NCBI RefSeq assembly: GCF_027594865.1
Contig: NZ_CP089391.1
Coordinates: forward strand, 4,432,501-4,496,500
Direction of reading: 5' to 3'
Length of the DNA stretch: 64,000 nucleotides
DNA from: Bradyrhizobium xenonodulans
GTDB taxonomy: Bacteria; Pseudomonadota; Alphaproteobacteria; Rhizobiales; Xanthobacteraceae
Part shown: positions 8,619 to 21,203 of the stretch, one piece after another
Numbering within the stretch: position 1 is the first letter of the stretch
Layout of the letters: every line of letters starts with the position of its first letter
The notes under the pieces: generated by a model
What the model was told of the DNA's origin: nothing
What the model saw: the letters and a program-made list of their open reading frames with translations, nothing else
The model's database searches: none
Position numbers and translations under genes: made by a program

Positions 8619-10127
8619 TCACTGGAGCAGTGCGGCGGCCTTCACGGCCGTCACAGCGGTGTTGTAGTTGTTGACGAGTTGCTGGACCGAGGCGGCCGAC
8701 ATGTCGAGCACCGGCTTCGGATAGACGCCGAATAGGATCGTCAGCGCGATCAGCGGGAACAGCGTCACGCACTCGCGCAAGGTGAGATCCTTCATGCTCA
8801 TCAGCGACGGCTTGACCAGCGCCCCGAACACGACCTTGCGGTAGAGCCACAGCGCGTAGCCCGCCGACAGGATCACGCCGAAGGTGGCGAAGAACGCGGT
8901 CGGGATCGAGACCTTGAAGGTGCCGAGCAGCGTCATGAACTCGCCGACGAAGCCCGAGGTGCCGGGCAGACCGACATTGGCCATGGTGAAGACCATGAAG
9001 GTCAGCGCGTAGAGCGGCATCCGGTTGACGAGGCCGCCATAGGCCGCGATCTCGCGGGTGTGCATGCGGTCGTAGACGATGCCGACGCAGAGGAACAGCG
9101 CGCCGGAGACGATGCCGTGCGAGATCATCTGGAACACGCCGCCGGCGACGCCCTGCATGGTGCCGGCGAAGATGCCCATGGTGACGAAGCCCATATGCGC
9201 GACCGAGGAGTACGCGATCAGCTTCTTCATGTCCTCCTGCATCAACGCCACCAGCGAGGTGTAGATGATGGCGATCGCCGAGAGCGTGAACACGAACGGC
9301 GCGAAATCGTGCGAGGCCAGCGGGAACATCGGCAGCGAGAAACGCAGGAAGCCGTAGCCGCCCATCTTCAGCAGGATCGCGGCCAGAACCACCGAGCCCG
9401 CCGTCGGCGCCTCGACATGCGCGTCGGGCAGCCAGGTGTGCACCGGCCACATCGGCATCTTCACCGCGAAGGAGGCGAAGAAGGCCAGCCACGCCCAGGT
9501 CTGCAACGAGCGCGGCACCGCGGTGTGCATCAGGGTCGGGATGTCGGTGGTGCCGCCGTTCCAGTACAGCGCCATGATGGCGAGCAGCATCAGGACCGAG
9601 CCGAGCAGCGTGTAGAGGAAGAACTTGAACGACGCGTAGACCCGGCGCGGACCGCCCCAGACGCCGATGATCAGGAACATCGGGATCAGGCCACCCTCGA
9701 AGAACAGATAGAACAGCACGAGATCGAGCGCCGAGAAGGTGCCGATCATCAGCGTTTCCAGGATCAGGAACGCCATCATGTATTCGCGGACGCGGTTCGT
9801 GATCGCCTTCCAGCTCGCGATGATGCAGAACGGCATGATCGCGGTGGTCAGAATCACCAGCGGCAGCGAGATGCCGTCGACGCCCATGTGGTAGGTGATG
9901 CCGGTGGCGAGCCAGTTCGCCTTCTCGACGAACTGGAAATCGGCATTCGCAGGGTCGAAGCGCATCACCAGGATCACCGACACCGCGAAGGTGATCAGCG
10001 TGGTCCAGAGTGCGATCCAGCGCGCATTGCGCCGGGCGGCCTCGTCGTCACCGCGGCTGAGATAGACGATCAGCGCGCCGACCAGCGGCAGGAACGTCGT
10101 GACCGAAAGGATGGGCCAGGTTGTCAT
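8619..10127 (-). CDS. nuoM: NADH-quinone oxidoreductase subunit M
   Basis: A 502-residue antiporter-like membrane subunit of complex I. It contains the NuoM-type quinone-antiporter core: [20 protein letters not shown] with the conserved Glu, the conserved Lys in [33 protein letters not shown] and [15 protein letters not shown]. Its ATG directly abuts the nuoL stop codon with no spacer. Expected to work as the second proton-pumping antiporter module between NuoL and NuoN. Confidence 0.97.
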   Translation of the reverse strand: MTTWPILSVTTFLPLVGALIVYLSRGDDEAARRNARWIALWTTLITFAVSVILVMRFDPANADFQFVEKANWLATGITYHMGVDGISLPLVILTTAIMPFCIIASWKAITNRVREYMMAFLILETLMIGTFSALDLVLFYLFFEGGLIPMFLIIGVWGGPRRVYASFKFFLYTLLGSVLMLLAIMALYWNGGTTDIPTLMHTAVPRSLQTWAWLAFFASFAVKMPMWPVHTWLPDAHVEAPTAGSVVLAAILLKMGGYGFLRFSLPMFPLASHDFAPFVFTLSAIAIIYTSLVALMQEDMKKLIAYSSVAHMGFVTMGIFAGTMQGVAGGVFQMISHGIVSGALFLCVGIVYDRMHTREIAAYGGLVNRMPLYALTFMVFTMANVGLPGTSGFVGEFMTLLGTFKVSIPTAFFATFGVILSAGYALWLYRKVVFGALVKPSLMSMKDLTLRECVTLFPLIALTILFGVYPKPVLDMSAASVQQLVNNYNTAVTAVKAAALLQ

Positions 10128-12233
10128 TTACTGGCCTCCAAAGCCGAACATGAACCAGGTGATCAGGCCGGCGGCACCGATCAGCATGGCGAAGGCGTAG
10201 TGATAGAGATAGCCGGTCTGGATCTTCACGACGTTGCGGGTGACGTCCAGCACGCGCGCCGAGACGCCGTCGGGACCGAAACCGTCGATGATGAAGCCGT
10301 CGCCCTTCTTCCAGAGCTGATAGCCGATCCACTTCGCCGGACGGACGAAGATGAGGTCATAGAGCTCGTCGAAGTACCATTTGTTGAGCAGGAACTGGTA
10401 CAGCATCGGCTGCTCTTTAGCGAGCTGCACAGGGATGTACGGCCGGCGGATGTAGAACAGGTACGAGACGAGGAAGCCCAGCACCATCATCACCGTCGGC
10501 AGGAAGGCGATGGTCTCGGGGATGTGGTGCATCTCCTCGATGATATGCGGGTTCATCTTCACGGACTCGCGGAAGAACTCCTCCACGCCGTGACCAGCGA
10601 ACAGCTCCTTGAACGGGAATCCTGCAATGATCGAGCCGACCGCGAGCACGCCGATCGGGACCAGTATCCAGAGCGGGGCCTCATGTGCGGCTTCGTAGTG
10701 ATGCTCGTCATGCGGCTCGCCATGGAAGGTCTTGAAGATCAGGCGCCAGGAGTAGAACGAGGTCAGGCCGGCGGCGACGACCGTCATCAGGAAGCCGTAC
10801 ATCGCGAACGGATTGTGCGAGGCGTAGGCGGATTCGATGATGGCGTCCTTGGAGAAATAGCCCGCGGTGAGCGGGAAACCGGTCAGAGCCAGCGTGCCGA
10901 CCACCATCACCGCGTAGGTGTAGGGAATCTTCTTCCACAGGCCGCCCATGTTGCGGATGTCCTGCTCGTGGTGCATCGCGTAGATCACCGAGCCGGAGCC
11001 CAAGAACAGCAGCGCCTTGAAGAAGGCGTGCGTGAACAGATGGAACATGCCGACCGAATAGGCCCCTGCCCCCATCGCCACGAACATGTAGCCGAGCTGC
11101 GAACAGGTCGAGTAGGCGACGATGCGCTTGATGTCGTTCTGGACGAGACCGATGGTCGCGGCAAAGAACGCGGTGGTGGCGCCGAAGAACATCACGACGG
11201 CCTGCGCGTTCGGCGCGAGCTCGAACAGCGGCGACAGGCGCGCCACCATGAAGACGCCGGCGGTGACCATGGTCGCGGCGTGGATCAGCGCCGACACCGG
11301 CGTCGGGCCTTCCATCGCGTCCGGCAACCAGGTGTGCAGCAGGAACTGCGCCGATTTGCCCATCGCGCCCATGAACAGCAGCAGGCAGGTCAGGGTCAGC
11401 GCGTCGGCGTGCCAGCCGAAGAAGTCGATGGTCTTGCCGGTGAGGCCGGGTGCGGCGTGGAAGATCGTCTCGAAATCGGTCGAGCCGGCCAGCACGAAGA
11501 TCGCGAAGATGCCGAGCGCGAAGCCGAAATCGCCGACGCGGTTGACGATGAAGGCCTTGATGGCGGCCGCGTTCGCCGACGGCTTCTGGTACCAGAAGCC
11601 GATCAGCAGGTAGCTGGCGAGACCCACGCCCTCCCAGCCGAAGAACAGCTGCACGAGGTTGTCCGCGGTCACCAGCATCAGCATCGCGAAGGTGAACAGC
11701 GAGAGATAGCCGAAGAAGCGCGGCCGGTTCGGATCCTCGTCCATGTAGCCGATGGAATAGAGGTGAACGAGCGAGGACACGGTCGTCACCACCACCAGCA
11801 TCACGGCGGTGAGCGTGTCGACGCGCAAGGTCCACCAGACCTGGAGCTCGCCGGAGAAGATCCAGGGCAGAAGCTGGATCCTGTAGTCATGGTGCATGAA
11901 GCCGACGTCGACCAGCGTCATCCAGGACAGCGCGGCTGAGACGAACAGCAGCGCCGTGGTGATCAGCTCGGCGCCGCGCGAGCCCGCCGCCGGCGGCTCG
12001 GTCGGGCCGTGGCCGTGGTCGTCGTGACCGTCGCCGGGTTCGTGGTGGCTCTCATGGATGACCGAGGCATCCTCGTTGATCGTGTCGGACGCATGCGCGT
12101 GAGCACCATGGCCGTGGTCGCCATGATGCTCGACCTCGTCGCCCGAGGGGTTGCGGCCATGCGCGCCGACGAGCGCAATCAGGCCGGCCAGAATGGCGCC
12201 CAGGAGCGGCAGGAAAACAATTGCCTGAACCAT
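10128..12233 (-). CDS. nuoL: NADH-quinone oxidoreductase subunit L, with His-rich N-terminal loop
   Basis: The distal antiporter-like membrane subunit of complex I, with the long lateral helix at its C terminus. Core motifs include [52 protein letters not shown] and [15 protein letters not shown]. At 701 residues it is longer than the E. coli protein (613). Much of the excess is an insertion after the first helix, about residues 25-76, which holds 13 histidines with many Asp, Glu and Gly (for example [15 protein letters not shown]). That loop has the look of a metal- or proton-binding segment; its role is unknown. The downstream ATG of nuoM follows immediately. Confidence 0.97.
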   Translation of the reverse strand: MVQAIVFLPLLGAILAGLIALVGAHGRNPSGDEVEHHGDHGHGAHAHASDTINEDASVIHESHHEPGDGHDDHGHGPTEPPAAGSRGAELITTALLFVSAALSWMTLVDVGFMHHDYRIQLLPWIFSGELQVWWTLRVDTLTAVMLVVVTTVSSLVHLYSIGYMDEDPNRPRFFGYLSLFTFAMLMLVTADNLVQLFFGWEGVGLASYLLIGFWYQKPSANAAAIKAFIVNRVGDFGFALGIFAIFVLAGSTDFETIFHAAPGLTGKTIDFFGWHADALTLTCLLLFMGAMGKSAQFLLHTWLPDAMEGPTPVSALIHAATMVTAGVFMVARLSPLFELAPNAQAVVMFFGATTAFFAATIGLVQNDIKRIVAYSTCSQLGYMFVAMGAGAYSVGMFHLFTHAFFKALLFLGSGSVIYAMHHEQDIRNMGGLWKKIPYTYAVMVVGTLALTGFPLTAGYFSKDAIIESAYASHNPFAMYGFLMTVVAAGLTSFYSWRLIFKTFHGEPHDEHHYEAAHEAPLWILVPIGVLAVGSIIAGFPFKELFAGHGVEEFFRESVKMNPHIIEEMHHIPETIAFLPTVMMVLGFLVSYLFYIRRPYIPVQLAKEQPMLYQFLLNKWYFDELYDLIFVRPAKWIGYQLWKKGDGFIIDGFGPDGVSARVLDVTRNVVKIQTGYLYHYAFAMLIGAAGLITWFMFGFGGQ

Positions 12234-12241
12234 GACTGAGC

Positions 12242-12550
12242 TCAGCCCTTCATCAGATTGACGTCCTCAACCGCGATCGAGCCGCGGTTGCGGAAATAGA
12301 CCACCAGGATGGCGAGACCGATCGCGGCTTCAGCGGCCGCAACGGTCAGCACCAGCAGCGCGAAGACCTGGCCGACGATGTCGCCGAGGAAGGTCGAGAA
12401 TGCCACGAGGTTGATGTTGACCGAGAGCAGGATCAGCTCGATCGACATCAAGATGACGATGATGTTCTTGCGGTTCAGGAAGATGCCGAGGATGCCGAGC
12501 GTGAACAGGATCGCGCCGACCGCCAGATAGTGTCCGAGCCCGATCGTCAT
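12242..12550 (-). CDS. nuoK: NADH-quinone oxidoreductase subunit K
   Basis: A 102-residue, three-helix membrane subunit of complex I (ND4L homologue). Starts [16 protein letters not shown] and contains the buried glutamates of the proton path, one in [11 protein letters not shown] and one in [11 protein letters not shown]. The start at 12550 overlaps the nuoJ stop as ATGA, which together with the family length (about 101) decides it over an upstream GTG. Confidence 0.97.
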   Translation of the reverse strand: MTIGLGHYLAVGAILFTLGILGIFLNRKNIIVILMSIELILLSVNINLVAFSTFLGDIVGQVFALLVLTVAAAEAAIGLAILVVYFRNRGSIAVEDVNLMKG

Positions 12551-13185
12551 TTCACCCACTCCGCCGCGTCGGCATCCGAGAGCCCCTGCCCCGGCGCCAC
12601 CTTGCGCATCGCCATCGCCATTTCGGGCGTGCGCGCGTTCTGAACGTTGATGTCCTGCCGCTTCACGCTCGCCTTGTGGCGCAGCGTCAGCACGATGGCG
12701 CCGATCATGGCGACCAGCAGCACCATGCCCGAGAGCTGGAAGTAGTGGATGTACTTCGTATAGAGCACCAGCCCCAGCGCTTCGGTGTTCGAGACGTTGG
12801 TCGGGATCGCCGCCGTGATCGTCTTGGCGACGCCGGGGTTGATGACCCAGAAACCGACGGTGAGCAGCAGCTCGAACAGGAAGATGCCGCCGATCACGAG
12901 GCCCACCGGCAAATACTCAATGAAGCCCTCGCGCAGCTCGAGGAAGTCGACGTCGAGCATCATGATCACGAACAGGAACAGCACCGCGACGGCGCCGACA
13001 TAGACGACGATCAGGATCATCGCCAGGAATTCGGCACCCATCAGCACGAACAGGCCGGAGGCGTTGACGAAGGCCAGGATCAGGTACAGCACGGAGTGCA
13101 CGGGATTGCGCGAGACAATCACCATCACCGCCGAGGCGACGCAGACGCCGGCGAAGAGATAGAAGAACAGCGCGGGAAGGATCAT
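12547..13185 (-). CDS. nuoJ: NADH-quinone oxidoreductase subunit J
   Basis: A 212-residue membrane subunit of complex I (ND6 homologue) with five helices. The conserved third-helix pattern [27 protein letters not shown] is clear, with its pi-bulge region around VVYVGA. The last four bases overlap the nuoK start. Length is in the usual range for alphaproteobacteria. Confidence 0.97.
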   Translation of the reverse strand: MILPALFFYLFAGVCVASAVMVIVSRNPVHSVLYLILAFVNASGLFVLMGAEFLAMILIVVYVGAVAVLFLFVIMMLDVDFLELREGFIEYLPVGLVIGGIFLFELLLTVGFWVINPGVAKTITAAIPTNVSNTEALGLVLYTKYIHYFQLSGMVLLVAMIGAIVLTLRHKASVKRQDINVQNARTPEMAMAMRKVAPGQGLSDADAAEWVK

Positions 13186-13194
13186 GCTCTCATC

Positions 13195-13689
13195 TCACCG
13201 GTAAGGCGCGTCGAGCTCGATCGCCTTCGCGATCTCGCGTTCCCAGCGGTCGCCATTGGCGAGCAGCTTGGCCTTGTCATAGAACAGTTCCTCGCGGGTC
13301 TCGGTCGCGAACTCGAAGTTCGGACCTTCGACGATGGCATCGACCGGACAGGCCTCCTGGCAGAGGCCGCAATAGATGCACTTCACCATGTCGATGTCGT
13401 AGCGCACGGTGCGGCGGGTGCCGTCGTTGCGGCGCGGGCCGGCTTCGATGGTGATGGCCTGCGCCGGGCAAATGGCCTCGCACAGCTTGCAGGCGATGCA
13501 GCGTTCCTCGCCGTTCGGATAGCGGCGCAGCGCATGCTCGCCGCGGAAGCGCGGCGAGATCGGGCCCTTCTCGAACGGATAGTTCAGCGTCGGCTTCGGC
13601 TGGAAGAAATAGCGCATGGCGAGGAAGAACGCCGAGACGAATTCCGACAGCAGAAGCGAGCGTGCAGTGGCGTTGATGTTGATACCCAT
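13195..13689 (-). CDS. nuoI: NADH-quinone oxidoreductase subunit I (2x[4Fe-4S])
   Basis: A 164-residue peripheral-arm subunit of complex I carrying clusters N6a and N6b. Two ferredoxin motifs are visible, [12 protein letters not shown] and [12 protein letters not shown]. The start at 13689 gives the family N terminus [17 protein letters not shown]; the frame stays open further upstream into nuoH in another frame, which is not coding. It lies eight bases downstream of nuoH. Confidence 0.97.
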   Translation of the reverse strand: MGININATARSLLLSEFVSAFFLAMRYFFQPKPTLNYPFEKGPISPRFRGEHALRRYPNGEERCIACKLCEAICPAQAITIEAGPRRNDGTRRTVRYDIDMVKCIYCGLCQEACPVDAIVEGPNFEFATETREELFYDKAKLLANGDRWEREIAKAIELDAPYR

Positions 13690-13697
13690 GACGGCCC

Positions 13698-14765
13698 TCA
13701 CTTCGGCGCGATGCCGGCGAAATGCAGCACGCCGGCCACCACGATCACCATCGCCAGCGACAGCGGCAGGAACACCTTCCAGCCGAGACGCATCAGTTGG
13801 TCGTAGCGGTAGCGCGGCACGATCGCCTTTGCCATCGCGAACAGGAAGAACATGAAGAAGACTTTGAGCGAGAACCAGATGATCCCCGGCACCCAGTTGA
13901 AGGGCGGCAGGTCCACCGGCGGCAGCCAGCCTCCGAGGAACAGGATCGTGGCCATCGCGCACATCGTGACGATCGCGACGTACTCGCCGAGCATGAACAG
14001 CAGATACGGCGTCGAGCCGTACTCGACCATGAAGCCGGCGACGAGCTCGGACTCCGCCTCGACGAGGTCGAAGGGCGGACGGTTGGTTTCCGCCAGCGCC
14101 GAGACGTAGAAGATCACGAACATCGGGAACAGCGGCCAGACGTACCAGTTCAGGATGGTGAGCTGCGGCAGCCCGATCAGGCTGGCGAGGCCGCGCGCAT
14201 GCTGGGCCTCGACCACGGCCGACAGGTTCAGCGTGCCGGCGCAGAGCAGCACCGTGATGATGACGAAGCCGATCGAGACTTCATAGGACACCATCTGCGC
14301 CGCCGAGCGCAGTGCGGCCAGGAACGGGTACTTCGAGTTCGACGACCAGCCGGCCATGATGATGCCGTAGATCGACAGCGACGAGATCGCGAAGATGAAG
14401 AGAATGCCGACATTGATGTCGGAGATCACCCAGCCGAGATTGGTCGGGATCACCGCCCAGGCGGCGAGCGCGAGCACGCACGACACCAGGGGAGCAAGGA
14501 GAAACACGCCTTTGTTGGCGCCGGCCGGAATGATCGGCTCCTTCAGCACGAACTTCAAAAGGTCCGCGAAGGATTGCAGCAGGCCCCACGGGCCAACCAC
14601 GTTCGGACCGCGGCGGATCTGCACCGCCGCCCAGATCTTGCGGTCGGCGAGCAGGATGTAGGCGATCGCGACCAGGAGGACGACGAGCACCAGGACGCTC
14701 TCCGCGACCATGATGATCAGCGGCCAGAGGAAACCGGTCCAGAATGCGCTTTCGAAGAATTCCAT
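13698..14765 (-). CDS. nuoH: NADH-quinone oxidoreductase subunit H
   Basis: A 355-residue membrane subunit of complex I (ND1 homologue) that joins the membrane and peripheral arms and forms part of the quinone chamber. Signatures include the quinone-site segment [35 protein letters not shown] and [18 protein letters not shown], all typical of NuoH. Ten bases separate it from nuoG. Confidence 0.98.
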   Translation of the reverse strand: MEFFESAFWTGFLWPLIIMVAESVLVLVVLLVAIAYILLADRKIWAAVQIRRGPNVVGPWGLLQSFADLLKFVLKEPIIPAGANKGVFLLAPLVSCVLALAAWAVIPTNLGWVISDINVGILFIFAISSLSIYGIIMAGWSSNSKYPFLAALRSAAQMVSYEVSIGFVIITVLLCAGTLNLSAVVEAQHARGLASLIGLPQLTILNWYVWPLFPMFVIFYVSALAETNRPPFDLVEAESELVAGFMVEYGSTPYLLFMLGEYVAIVTMCAMATILFLGGWLPPVDLPPFNWVPGIIWFSLKVFFMFFLFAMAKAIVPRYRYDQLMRLGWKVFLPLSLAMVIVVAGVLHFAGIAPK

Positions 14766-14775
14766 CAGATCACGC

Positions 14776-16851
14776 TCACTCCGCTGCGGTCAGCATGTGC
14801 CCGGAGGCAAGGCGCGAACATTCCGCCATCACGGCGGACGCACGCGCGATTGGGTTGGTCAGGTAGAAGTCCTCGATCGCCGCCTTGAACGGCGCCTTCT
14901 CGGGCGAGCCGCCCTTCCCCGCCAGCTTCCTGATCTGGTCGGCCGAGCCGGCCTCGATCTGGTCGAGGCGGATCAGATGCGGCACGGCCTTGAAGATCGC
15001 CTGGCGCAGGGCGGCAAGCGAGTCGTAGCCGAGCTTCTTGCCGAGCGCTTCCGACAGCGCGCGGACGATCGCCCAGTCCTCGCGGGCTTCGCCCGGCGGG
15101 AACGCGGCGCGGCCGGTCATCTGCACGCGGCCTTCGGTGTTGACGTAGATCGCGGATTTCTCGGTGTAGGCGGCCGCCGGCAGGATCACGTCGGCGCGAT
15201 GCGCGCCGCGGTCGCCATGGGTGCCGATATAGACGACGAAGGTGCCGTCCGGCGCGTTGATCTCGTCGGCGCCGAGCAGGAACAGCAGGTCCAGCGTGCC
15301 GAACGTCGTCATCTGAGCCGCGTTCAGCCCACCCTGACCTGCGACAAAGCCGATATCGAGCGCACCGACGCGCGAGGCGGTCTCGTGCAGCACGCCAAAG
15401 CCGTTCCAGCCGTCCTTGAGCGCGCCGACGTCGAGCGCGAGCTTGGCACTGGCTGCGAGGATGGCCGCGCCGTCGTGGCGCGAGGTCGCGCCCGCGCCGA
15501 CCAGGATGAGCGGATTCTTGGCGTTCTTCAGCACATCCATGAAGGAGTGCTTGCCAGCCGCGAGCTCGCCGAGCGTGTCGGTGCCCGCGCCGAGATGATC
15601 GTAGTCGTAGGTCAGGTCGACCTTGGCGCCGATCACGCCGACCTTGAAGCCGCCGGCGCGCCAGCGCTTGCGGATGCGGGCGTTGAACACCGCCGCCTCT
15701 TTGCGCGGATTGGCACCGATGATGAGCAGCGCATCGGCCTGCTCCACGCCAACGAGCGTCGGATTGAAAATATACGAGCCGCGCCCAAGCGCGGGATCGA
15801 AGGCGTCGCCGCCCTGCACGGCCAGATTGCTCGAGCCGTACTTGGACAGCAGATCCTTCAGCGCGAACATCTCCTCGACGCCGGCGAGGTCGCCGGCGAT
15901 CGCGCCGATGCGCTTGCCGTCGGTGCGCGCCGCTTTCGCGGCGATCGCGGCAAAGGCCTCGGGCCAGCTCGCCGCACGCAGCTTGCCGGCTTCGCGGATA
16001 TAGGGCCGGTCGAGGCGCTGGGTGCGCAGGCCGTCGACGACGTGGCGGGTCTTGTCCGAGATCCACTCCTCGTTCACGGCCTCGTTGATGCGCGGCAGCA
16101 CGCGCATCACTTCACGGCCGCGGGTGTCGACGCGGATCGCCGAGCCCACGCCGTCCATCACGTCGATCGACTGGGTCTTGCCGAGCTCCCAGGGACGCGC
16201 CGCGAAGGCATAGGGCTTCGATGTCAGCGCGCCGACCGGGCAGATGTCGACGAGGTTGCCCTGCAATTCGGACGTCAGCGCGTGCTCGAGATAGGTCGTG
16301 ATCTCCATGTCCTCGCCGCGGCCGGTGGCGCCCATCTCGGGGGCGCCAGCGACTTCCGCCGAGAAGCGGACGCAGCGCGTGCACTGGATGCAGCGGTTCA
16401 TCGAGGTCTTGACCAGCGCGCCGAGATATTTGTCCTCGACCGCGCGCTTGTTCTCGGCGAAGCGGCTGGTGTCGACACCATAGCCCATCGCCTGGTCCTG
16501 AAGGTCGCACTCGCCGCCCTGGTCGCAGATCGGGCAGTCCAGCGGATGGTTGATGAGAAGGAATTCCATCACGCCTTCGCGTGCCTTCTTCACCATCGGC
16601 GAACGCGTCGAGATTTCCGGCGGCTCGCCCTTGGGACCCGGACGGCAGTCGCGCACGCCCCAGGCACAGCTCGCGACCGGCTTCGGGCCACCCTTCACCT
16701 CGACGAGGCACATCCGGCAATTGCCGGCGATCGACAGCCGCTCGTGATAGCAGAAGCGCGGAATCTCGGCGCCGGCCGCTTCGCACGCCTGGAGCAGCGT
16801 GTATTCGGCGGGGACATCGATCTCTTTGCCGTCGATGATGAGCTTGGTCAT
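14776..16851 (-). CDS. nuoG: NADH-quinone oxidoreductase subunit G
   Basis: The 691-residue large peripheral-arm subunit of complex I, which binds several iron-sulfur clusters. In order: an N-terminal [2Fe-2S] domain ([15 protein letters not shown] and CRMCLVEV), a His-containing cluster motif [18 protein letters not shown], a [4Fe-4S] motif [10 protein letters not shown] with a downstream CPVGALTSK, then a molybdopterin-oxidoreductase-like domain that is structural in this family. The length matches alphaproteobacterial NuoG, which is shorter than the E. coli form. Confidence 0.97.
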   Translation of the reverse strand: MTKLIIDGKEIDVPAEYTLLQACEAAGAEIPRFCYHERLSIAGNCRMCLVEVKGGPKPVASCAWGVRDCRPGPKGEPPEISTRSPMVKKAREGVMEFLLINHPLDCPICDQGGECDLQDQAMGYGVDTSRFAENKRAVEDKYLGALVKTSMNRCIQCTRCVRFSAEVAGAPEMGATGRGEDMEITTYLEHALTSELQGNLVDICPVGALTSKPYAFAARPWELGKTQSIDVMDGVGSAIRVDTRGREVMRVLPRINEAVNEEWISDKTRHVVDGLRTQRLDRPYIREAGKLRAASWPEAFAAIAAKAARTDGKRIGAIAGDLAGVEEMFALKDLLSKYGSSNLAVQGGDAFDPALGRGSYIFNPTLVGVEQADALLIIGANPRKEAAVFNARIRKRWRAGGFKVGVIGAKVDLTYDYDHLGAGTDTLGELAAGKHSFMDVLKNAKNPLILVGAGATSRHDGAAILAASAKLALDVGALKDGWNGFGVLHETASRVGALDIGFVAGQGGLNAAQMTTFGTLDLLFLLGADEINAPDGTFVVYIGTHGDRGAHRADVILPAAAYTEKSAIYVNTEGRVQMTGRAAFPPGEAREDWAIVRALSEALGKKLGYDSLAALRQAIFKAVPHLIRLDQIEAGSADQIRKLAGKGGSPEKAPFKAAIEDFYLTNPIARASAVMAECSRLASGHMLTAAE

Positions 16852-16856
16852 GTCTC

Positions 16857-18182
<1,326 letters not shown>

Positions 18183-18197
18183 ATCAGTGCTTTCCGA

Positions 18198-18404
18198 TCA
18201 ACGATTGGACTGCTTGTAGGCAAGTCCGGCGGCGCAGACACCGAAGGTCAGCGCCCAGAGCAGGCTGGATTCCAGCGACGCGTTCAGGCTGAAACGCTGC
18301 AGCAGGAAAATGAATGTGGCCGCCACGGCGGCATGCATCGCGATGAAGCCCCAGTTCTTCACGGCACCGCTCCCCTGCATGGCCTGCGACGAGAGATCAC
18401 GCAT
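18198..18404 (-). CDS. Small two-helix membrane protein inside the nuo operon
   Basis: A 68-residue protein of no family I recognise. Two hydrophobic segments (about residues 18-36 and 47-63) are joined by a polar turn containing LNASLESS, and the tail is AYKQSNR. Its ATG overlaps the nuoE stop (TGATG) and its stop lies 15 bases before nuoF, so it is very likely translated with them. NuoE and NuoF are soluble partners in the NADH module, which makes a membrane protein between them odd. It could be an assembly or lineage-specific accessory factor (inference), or a passenger. Confidence 0.75.
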   Translation of the reverse strand: MRDLSSQAMQGSGAVKNWGFIAMHAAVAATFIFLLQRFSLNASLESSLLWALTFGVCAAGLAYKQSNR

Positions 18405-19015
18405 CAGGTGATCTCCTTCAGCGTGGTCGGTCCGGTGCTCGGCGCCGAGAACTGGCGGCCGTTCTGCGGACCGGGCTTGGGCGGATTGCCCGAGGCAAAA
18501 CCGTCGAGCACCTTGCCGAAGCTCTCCTTGGTCAGGTCCTCATAGGTGTCCTTGCCGATCAGCACCATCGGCGCGTTCACGCAGGCCCCGAGGCACTCCA
18601 CCTCTTCCCAGCTGAAATTGCCGTCCTTGGAGAGATGGAAGGGCTCGTGATGGATGCGGTGCTCGCAGACGTGAATCAGATCCTCGGCACCGCGCAGGCG
18701 GCACGGCGTGGTGCCGCAGACCTGGACGTGAGCCTTCTTGCCCACGGGTGCGAGCTGGAACATCGTGTAGAAGGTCGCGACTTCCAGCACGCGGATATAG
18801 GGCATGTCGAGCATGTCGGCGATGACGCGGATCGCGGCTTCCGAGACCCAGCCGTCGTGCTGTTCCTGCGCACGCCAGAGGATCGCGATGACCGCGGAGG
18901 CTTGCCGGCCGGCCGGATATTTCGCGATCTGCTGCTTGGCGAACGCGAGGTTCTCCTCCGTGAACGCAAAGCTCGCGGGCTGGACTTCCTTCGGTGCTAA
19001 TCGGCGGACGGACAT
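18404..19015 (-). CDS. nuoE: NADH-quinone oxidoreductase subunit E
   Basis: The 203-residue [2Fe-2S] (N1a) subunit of the NADH module of complex I. Ligand motifs are [13 protein letters not shown] and [10 protein letters not shown], with the typical helical N-terminal part containing [20 protein letters not shown] Pro/Gly-rich C-terminal tail ([18 protein letters not shown]) extends past the thioredoxin fold, as in other alphaproteobacteria. It starts 12 bases after the methyltransferase gene. Confidence 0.97.
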   Translation of the reverse strand: MSVRRLAPKEVQPASFAFTEENLAFAKQQIAKYPAGRQASAVIAILWRAQEQHDGWVSEAAIRVIADMLDMPYIRVLEVATFYTMFQLAPVGKKAHVQVCGTTPCRLRGAEDLIHVCEHRIHHEPFHLSKDGNFSWEEVECLGACVNAPMVLIGKDTYEDLTKESFGKVLDGFASGNPPKPGPQNGRQFSAPSTGPTTLKEIT

Positions 19016-19027
19016 ATCTTCAATCTC

Positions 19028-20005
19028 TCACTGCATACGGCGCGAAGTCTTGGCATTCAGGTTCTTGGCATTCAGGGCTTCGATCCTGTCCTGCCAGAAT
19101 GCGCTTGCGGTGCCGAAAACGTTGTAGCCGACATGGGTCGAAACCTTGATGCGGTCGAGGATCGACAGCTCGGTCACGGTCTCCATCCGATTGCTGCGCG
19201 GATCGAACACGATCAGCTTCAGCGGGGTCTGTTCGAGGATGTAGCGCGAGACCGCATGCGAGCGATCGCTGCCGTGCTCCTCGCACATGATGACGCTGTC
19301 GGCCTGGAGCAGCCGGGCGCCGCCCTTGATCGCCTCGATCTCGACACCCTCGACGTCGAGCTTGATCAGATATTTGCCGCTGGCAGAGACCTTGCCGTCG
19401 TCGATGAGGTTGTCGAGCGCGATCACAGGCACGTCCTCACCGCCCGCTGAGGGATCGCCGGCGATGCTGAAGGCTTCGTGCTTGGTGCCCGACAGCCGCG
19501 CGGTGCCGCGGGTGGCGCCGATGGCGCACTTCATGGCCTCGAAGCGGTTGCCATTGACGCGGGCGTTGTTGGCGAGCTTCGGGTAGTTCTGCCCGGACGG
19601 CTCGATCGCGATCGCCTTGTGCGAGCCGAACGGTCTGCTCGACACCAGCACCGACCAGTAGCCGTAATTGGCCCCGCAATCGAGCAGCGTGTAGTCGACG
19701 TCGATGGAATCGGCGAACAGCAGCTCCAGCTCGTCCTCGTAATTGTAGGAGCGGTTGAGCAGCTTGCTCCAGTAGCCGTCGCCGTAAGGGAATTCGAACA
19801 CGGCGTCGGGGTTGAGCTTGATCGCGATGTTGCGCTTGGGCAGCGTCTTCGCCAGCAGATTGGCGCAGGCGATGTAGCCCATATGCGAGAAGTGCGAGGA
19901 GATCTTCGATCCCGTCACCAGCGCCAAGGCAGCCGTCCGCTCCCACAGGTTGGCCCCTTCAAGGGCCCCCGAGGCGCGGTCAAACTGGATTGGCGCCTGC
20001 GCCAT
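19028..20005 (-). CDS. FkbM-family SAM-dependent methyltransferase inserted in nuo operon
   Basis: A 325-residue protein with a class I methyltransferase domain: SAM motif I LLDCGANYGYW (107-117), acidic IEPS (134-137) and the FkbM hallmark KLDVEGVEIEAIKGG (215-229). The N-terminal hundred residues (WERTAALALVTGSKISSHF onwards) carry no motif I know. The ATG overlaps the nuoD stop as TGATG, so it is translationally coupled to nuoD, and nuoE follows after 12 bases. Known FkbM enzymes mostly O-methylate sugars or small molecules. Its position suggests instead a complex I target or an assembly role (inference), possibly comparable to the methylation of the NuoD homologue by mitochondrial NDUFAF7. 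Base composition resembles that of its neighbours. Confidence 0.85.
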   Translation of the reverse strand: MAQAPIQFDRASGALEGANLWERTAALALVTGSKISSHFSHMGYIACANLLAKTLPKRNIAIKLNPDAVFEFPYGDGYWSKLLNRSYNYEDELELLFADSIDVDYTLLDCGANYGYWSVLVSSRPFGSHKAIAIEPSGQNYPKLANNARVNGNRFEAMKCAIGATRGTARLSGTKHEAFSIAGDPSAGGEDVPVIALDNLIDDGKVSASGKYLIKLDVEGVEIEAIKGGARLLQADSVIMCEEHGSDRSHAVSRYILEQTPLKLIVFDPRSNRMETVTELSILDRIKVSTHVGYNVFGTASAFWQDRIEALNAKNLNAKTSRRMQ

Positions 20006-21201
20006 CACCGATCGACCTCTCCGAACACGATGTCGAGCGAGCCGAGGATCGCCGAGACGTCGGCGAGCAGATGGCCGCGGCAGATGTGGTCCATGGCCTG
20101 GAGATGCGCAAAGCCCGGCGCGCGGATCTTGCACTTGTAGGGCTTGTTGGTGCCGTCGGAGATCAGATAGACGCCGAACTCGCCCTTGGGCGCCTCGACC
20201 GCGGCGTAGATCTCGCCGGCGGGCACGTGGACGCCTTCGGTGTAGAGCTTGAAGTGGTGGATCAGCGCTTCCATCGAGCGCTTCATCTCGCCGCGGCGCG
20301 GCGGCGCGACCTTGTTGTCCTCGACGACGACGGGGCCCTTCCCATCGGCCGCATTCAGCTTCTGGATGCACTGTTTCATGATGCGAATGGACTGGCGCAT
20401 CTCTTCCATGCGGATCAGATAACGGTCGTAGCAGTCGCCGTTCTTGCCGATCGGAATGTCGAAATCCATCTCGGCGTAGCACTCGTAGGGCTGCGACTTG
20501 CGCAAATCCCAGGCCGCGCCCGAGCCGCGCACCATCACGCCCGAAAAGCCCCACTCCCAGGCTTCCTTCAGCGACACCACGCCGATGTCGACGTTGCGCT
20601 GCTTGAAGATGCGGTTGGCGGTGAGCAGCCGGTCGAGATCGTCCACCACCTTCAGGAACGGATCGCACCAGGCATCGATGTCGTCGACCAGCTTCTGCGG
20701 CAGGTCCTGATGCACGCCGCCGACGCGGAAGTAGGCTGCATGCATACGGCTGCCGGAGGCGCGCTCGTAGAATACCATCAGCTTCTCGCGCTCTTCGAAA
20801 CCCCACAGCGGCGGGGTCAGCGCGCCGACGTCCATCGCCTGCGTGGTGACGTTGAGAAGATGCGAGAGAATGCGGCCGATCTCGCAATAGAGCACGCGGA
20901 TGAGCTGGCCGCGGCGCGGCACCTCGATGCCGAGCAGCTTCTCTGCGGCGAGACAGAAGGCATGCTCCTGGTTCATCGGCGCGACGTAGTCGAGCCGGTC
21001 GAAATACGGGATCGCCTGGAGATAGGTCTTCTGCTCGATCAGCTTTTCGGTGCCGCGATGAAGCAGGCCGATATGCGGGTCGACGCGGGCGACGACTTCG
21101 CCGTCAAGCTCCAGCACCAGACGCAACACGCCGTGCGCCGCAGGATGCTGCGGGCCGAAATTGATGGTGAAATTGCGAAGCTGTTCGGGTTGCTCGTTCA
21201 T
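20005..21201 (-). CDS. nuoD: NADH-quinone oxidoreductase subunit D
   Basis: The 398-residue 49-kDa-type subunit of complex I, forming the quinone site with NuoB. Motifs include [19 protein letters not shown] at the start, [14 protein letters not shown], a region of conserved arginines ([19 protein letters not shown]) and the C-terminal [14 protein letters not shown]. It is separate from nuoC (not fused as in E. coli). Its stop overlaps the methyltransferase start. Confidence 0.98.
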   Translation of the reverse strand: MNEQPEQLRNFTINFGPQHPAAHGVLRLVLELDGEVVARVDPHIGLLHRGTEKLIEQKTYLQAIPYFDRLDYVAPMNQEHAFCLAAEKLLGIEVPRRGQLIRVLYCEIGRILSHLLNVTTQAMDVGALTPPLWGFEEREKLMVFYERASGSRMHAAYFRVGGVHQDLPQKLVDDIDAWCDPFLKVVDDLDRLLTANRIFKQRNVDIGVVSLKEAWEWGFSGVMVRGSGAAWDLRKSQPYECYAEMDFDIPIGKNGDCYDRYLIRMEEMRQSIRIMKQCIQKLNAADGKGPVVVEDNKVAPPRRGEMKRSMEALIHHFKLYTEGVHVPAGEIYAAVEAPKGEFGVYLISDGTNKPYKCKIRAPGFAHLQAMDHICRGHLLADVSAILGSLDIVFGEVDR

Positions 21202-21203
21202 GA

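Noticed and set aside
9060..11939. A 959-codon open frame antisense to nuoM and nuoL
   Set aside because: Its His/Arg/Asp-rich translation is the antisense of transmembrane segments, not a protein.
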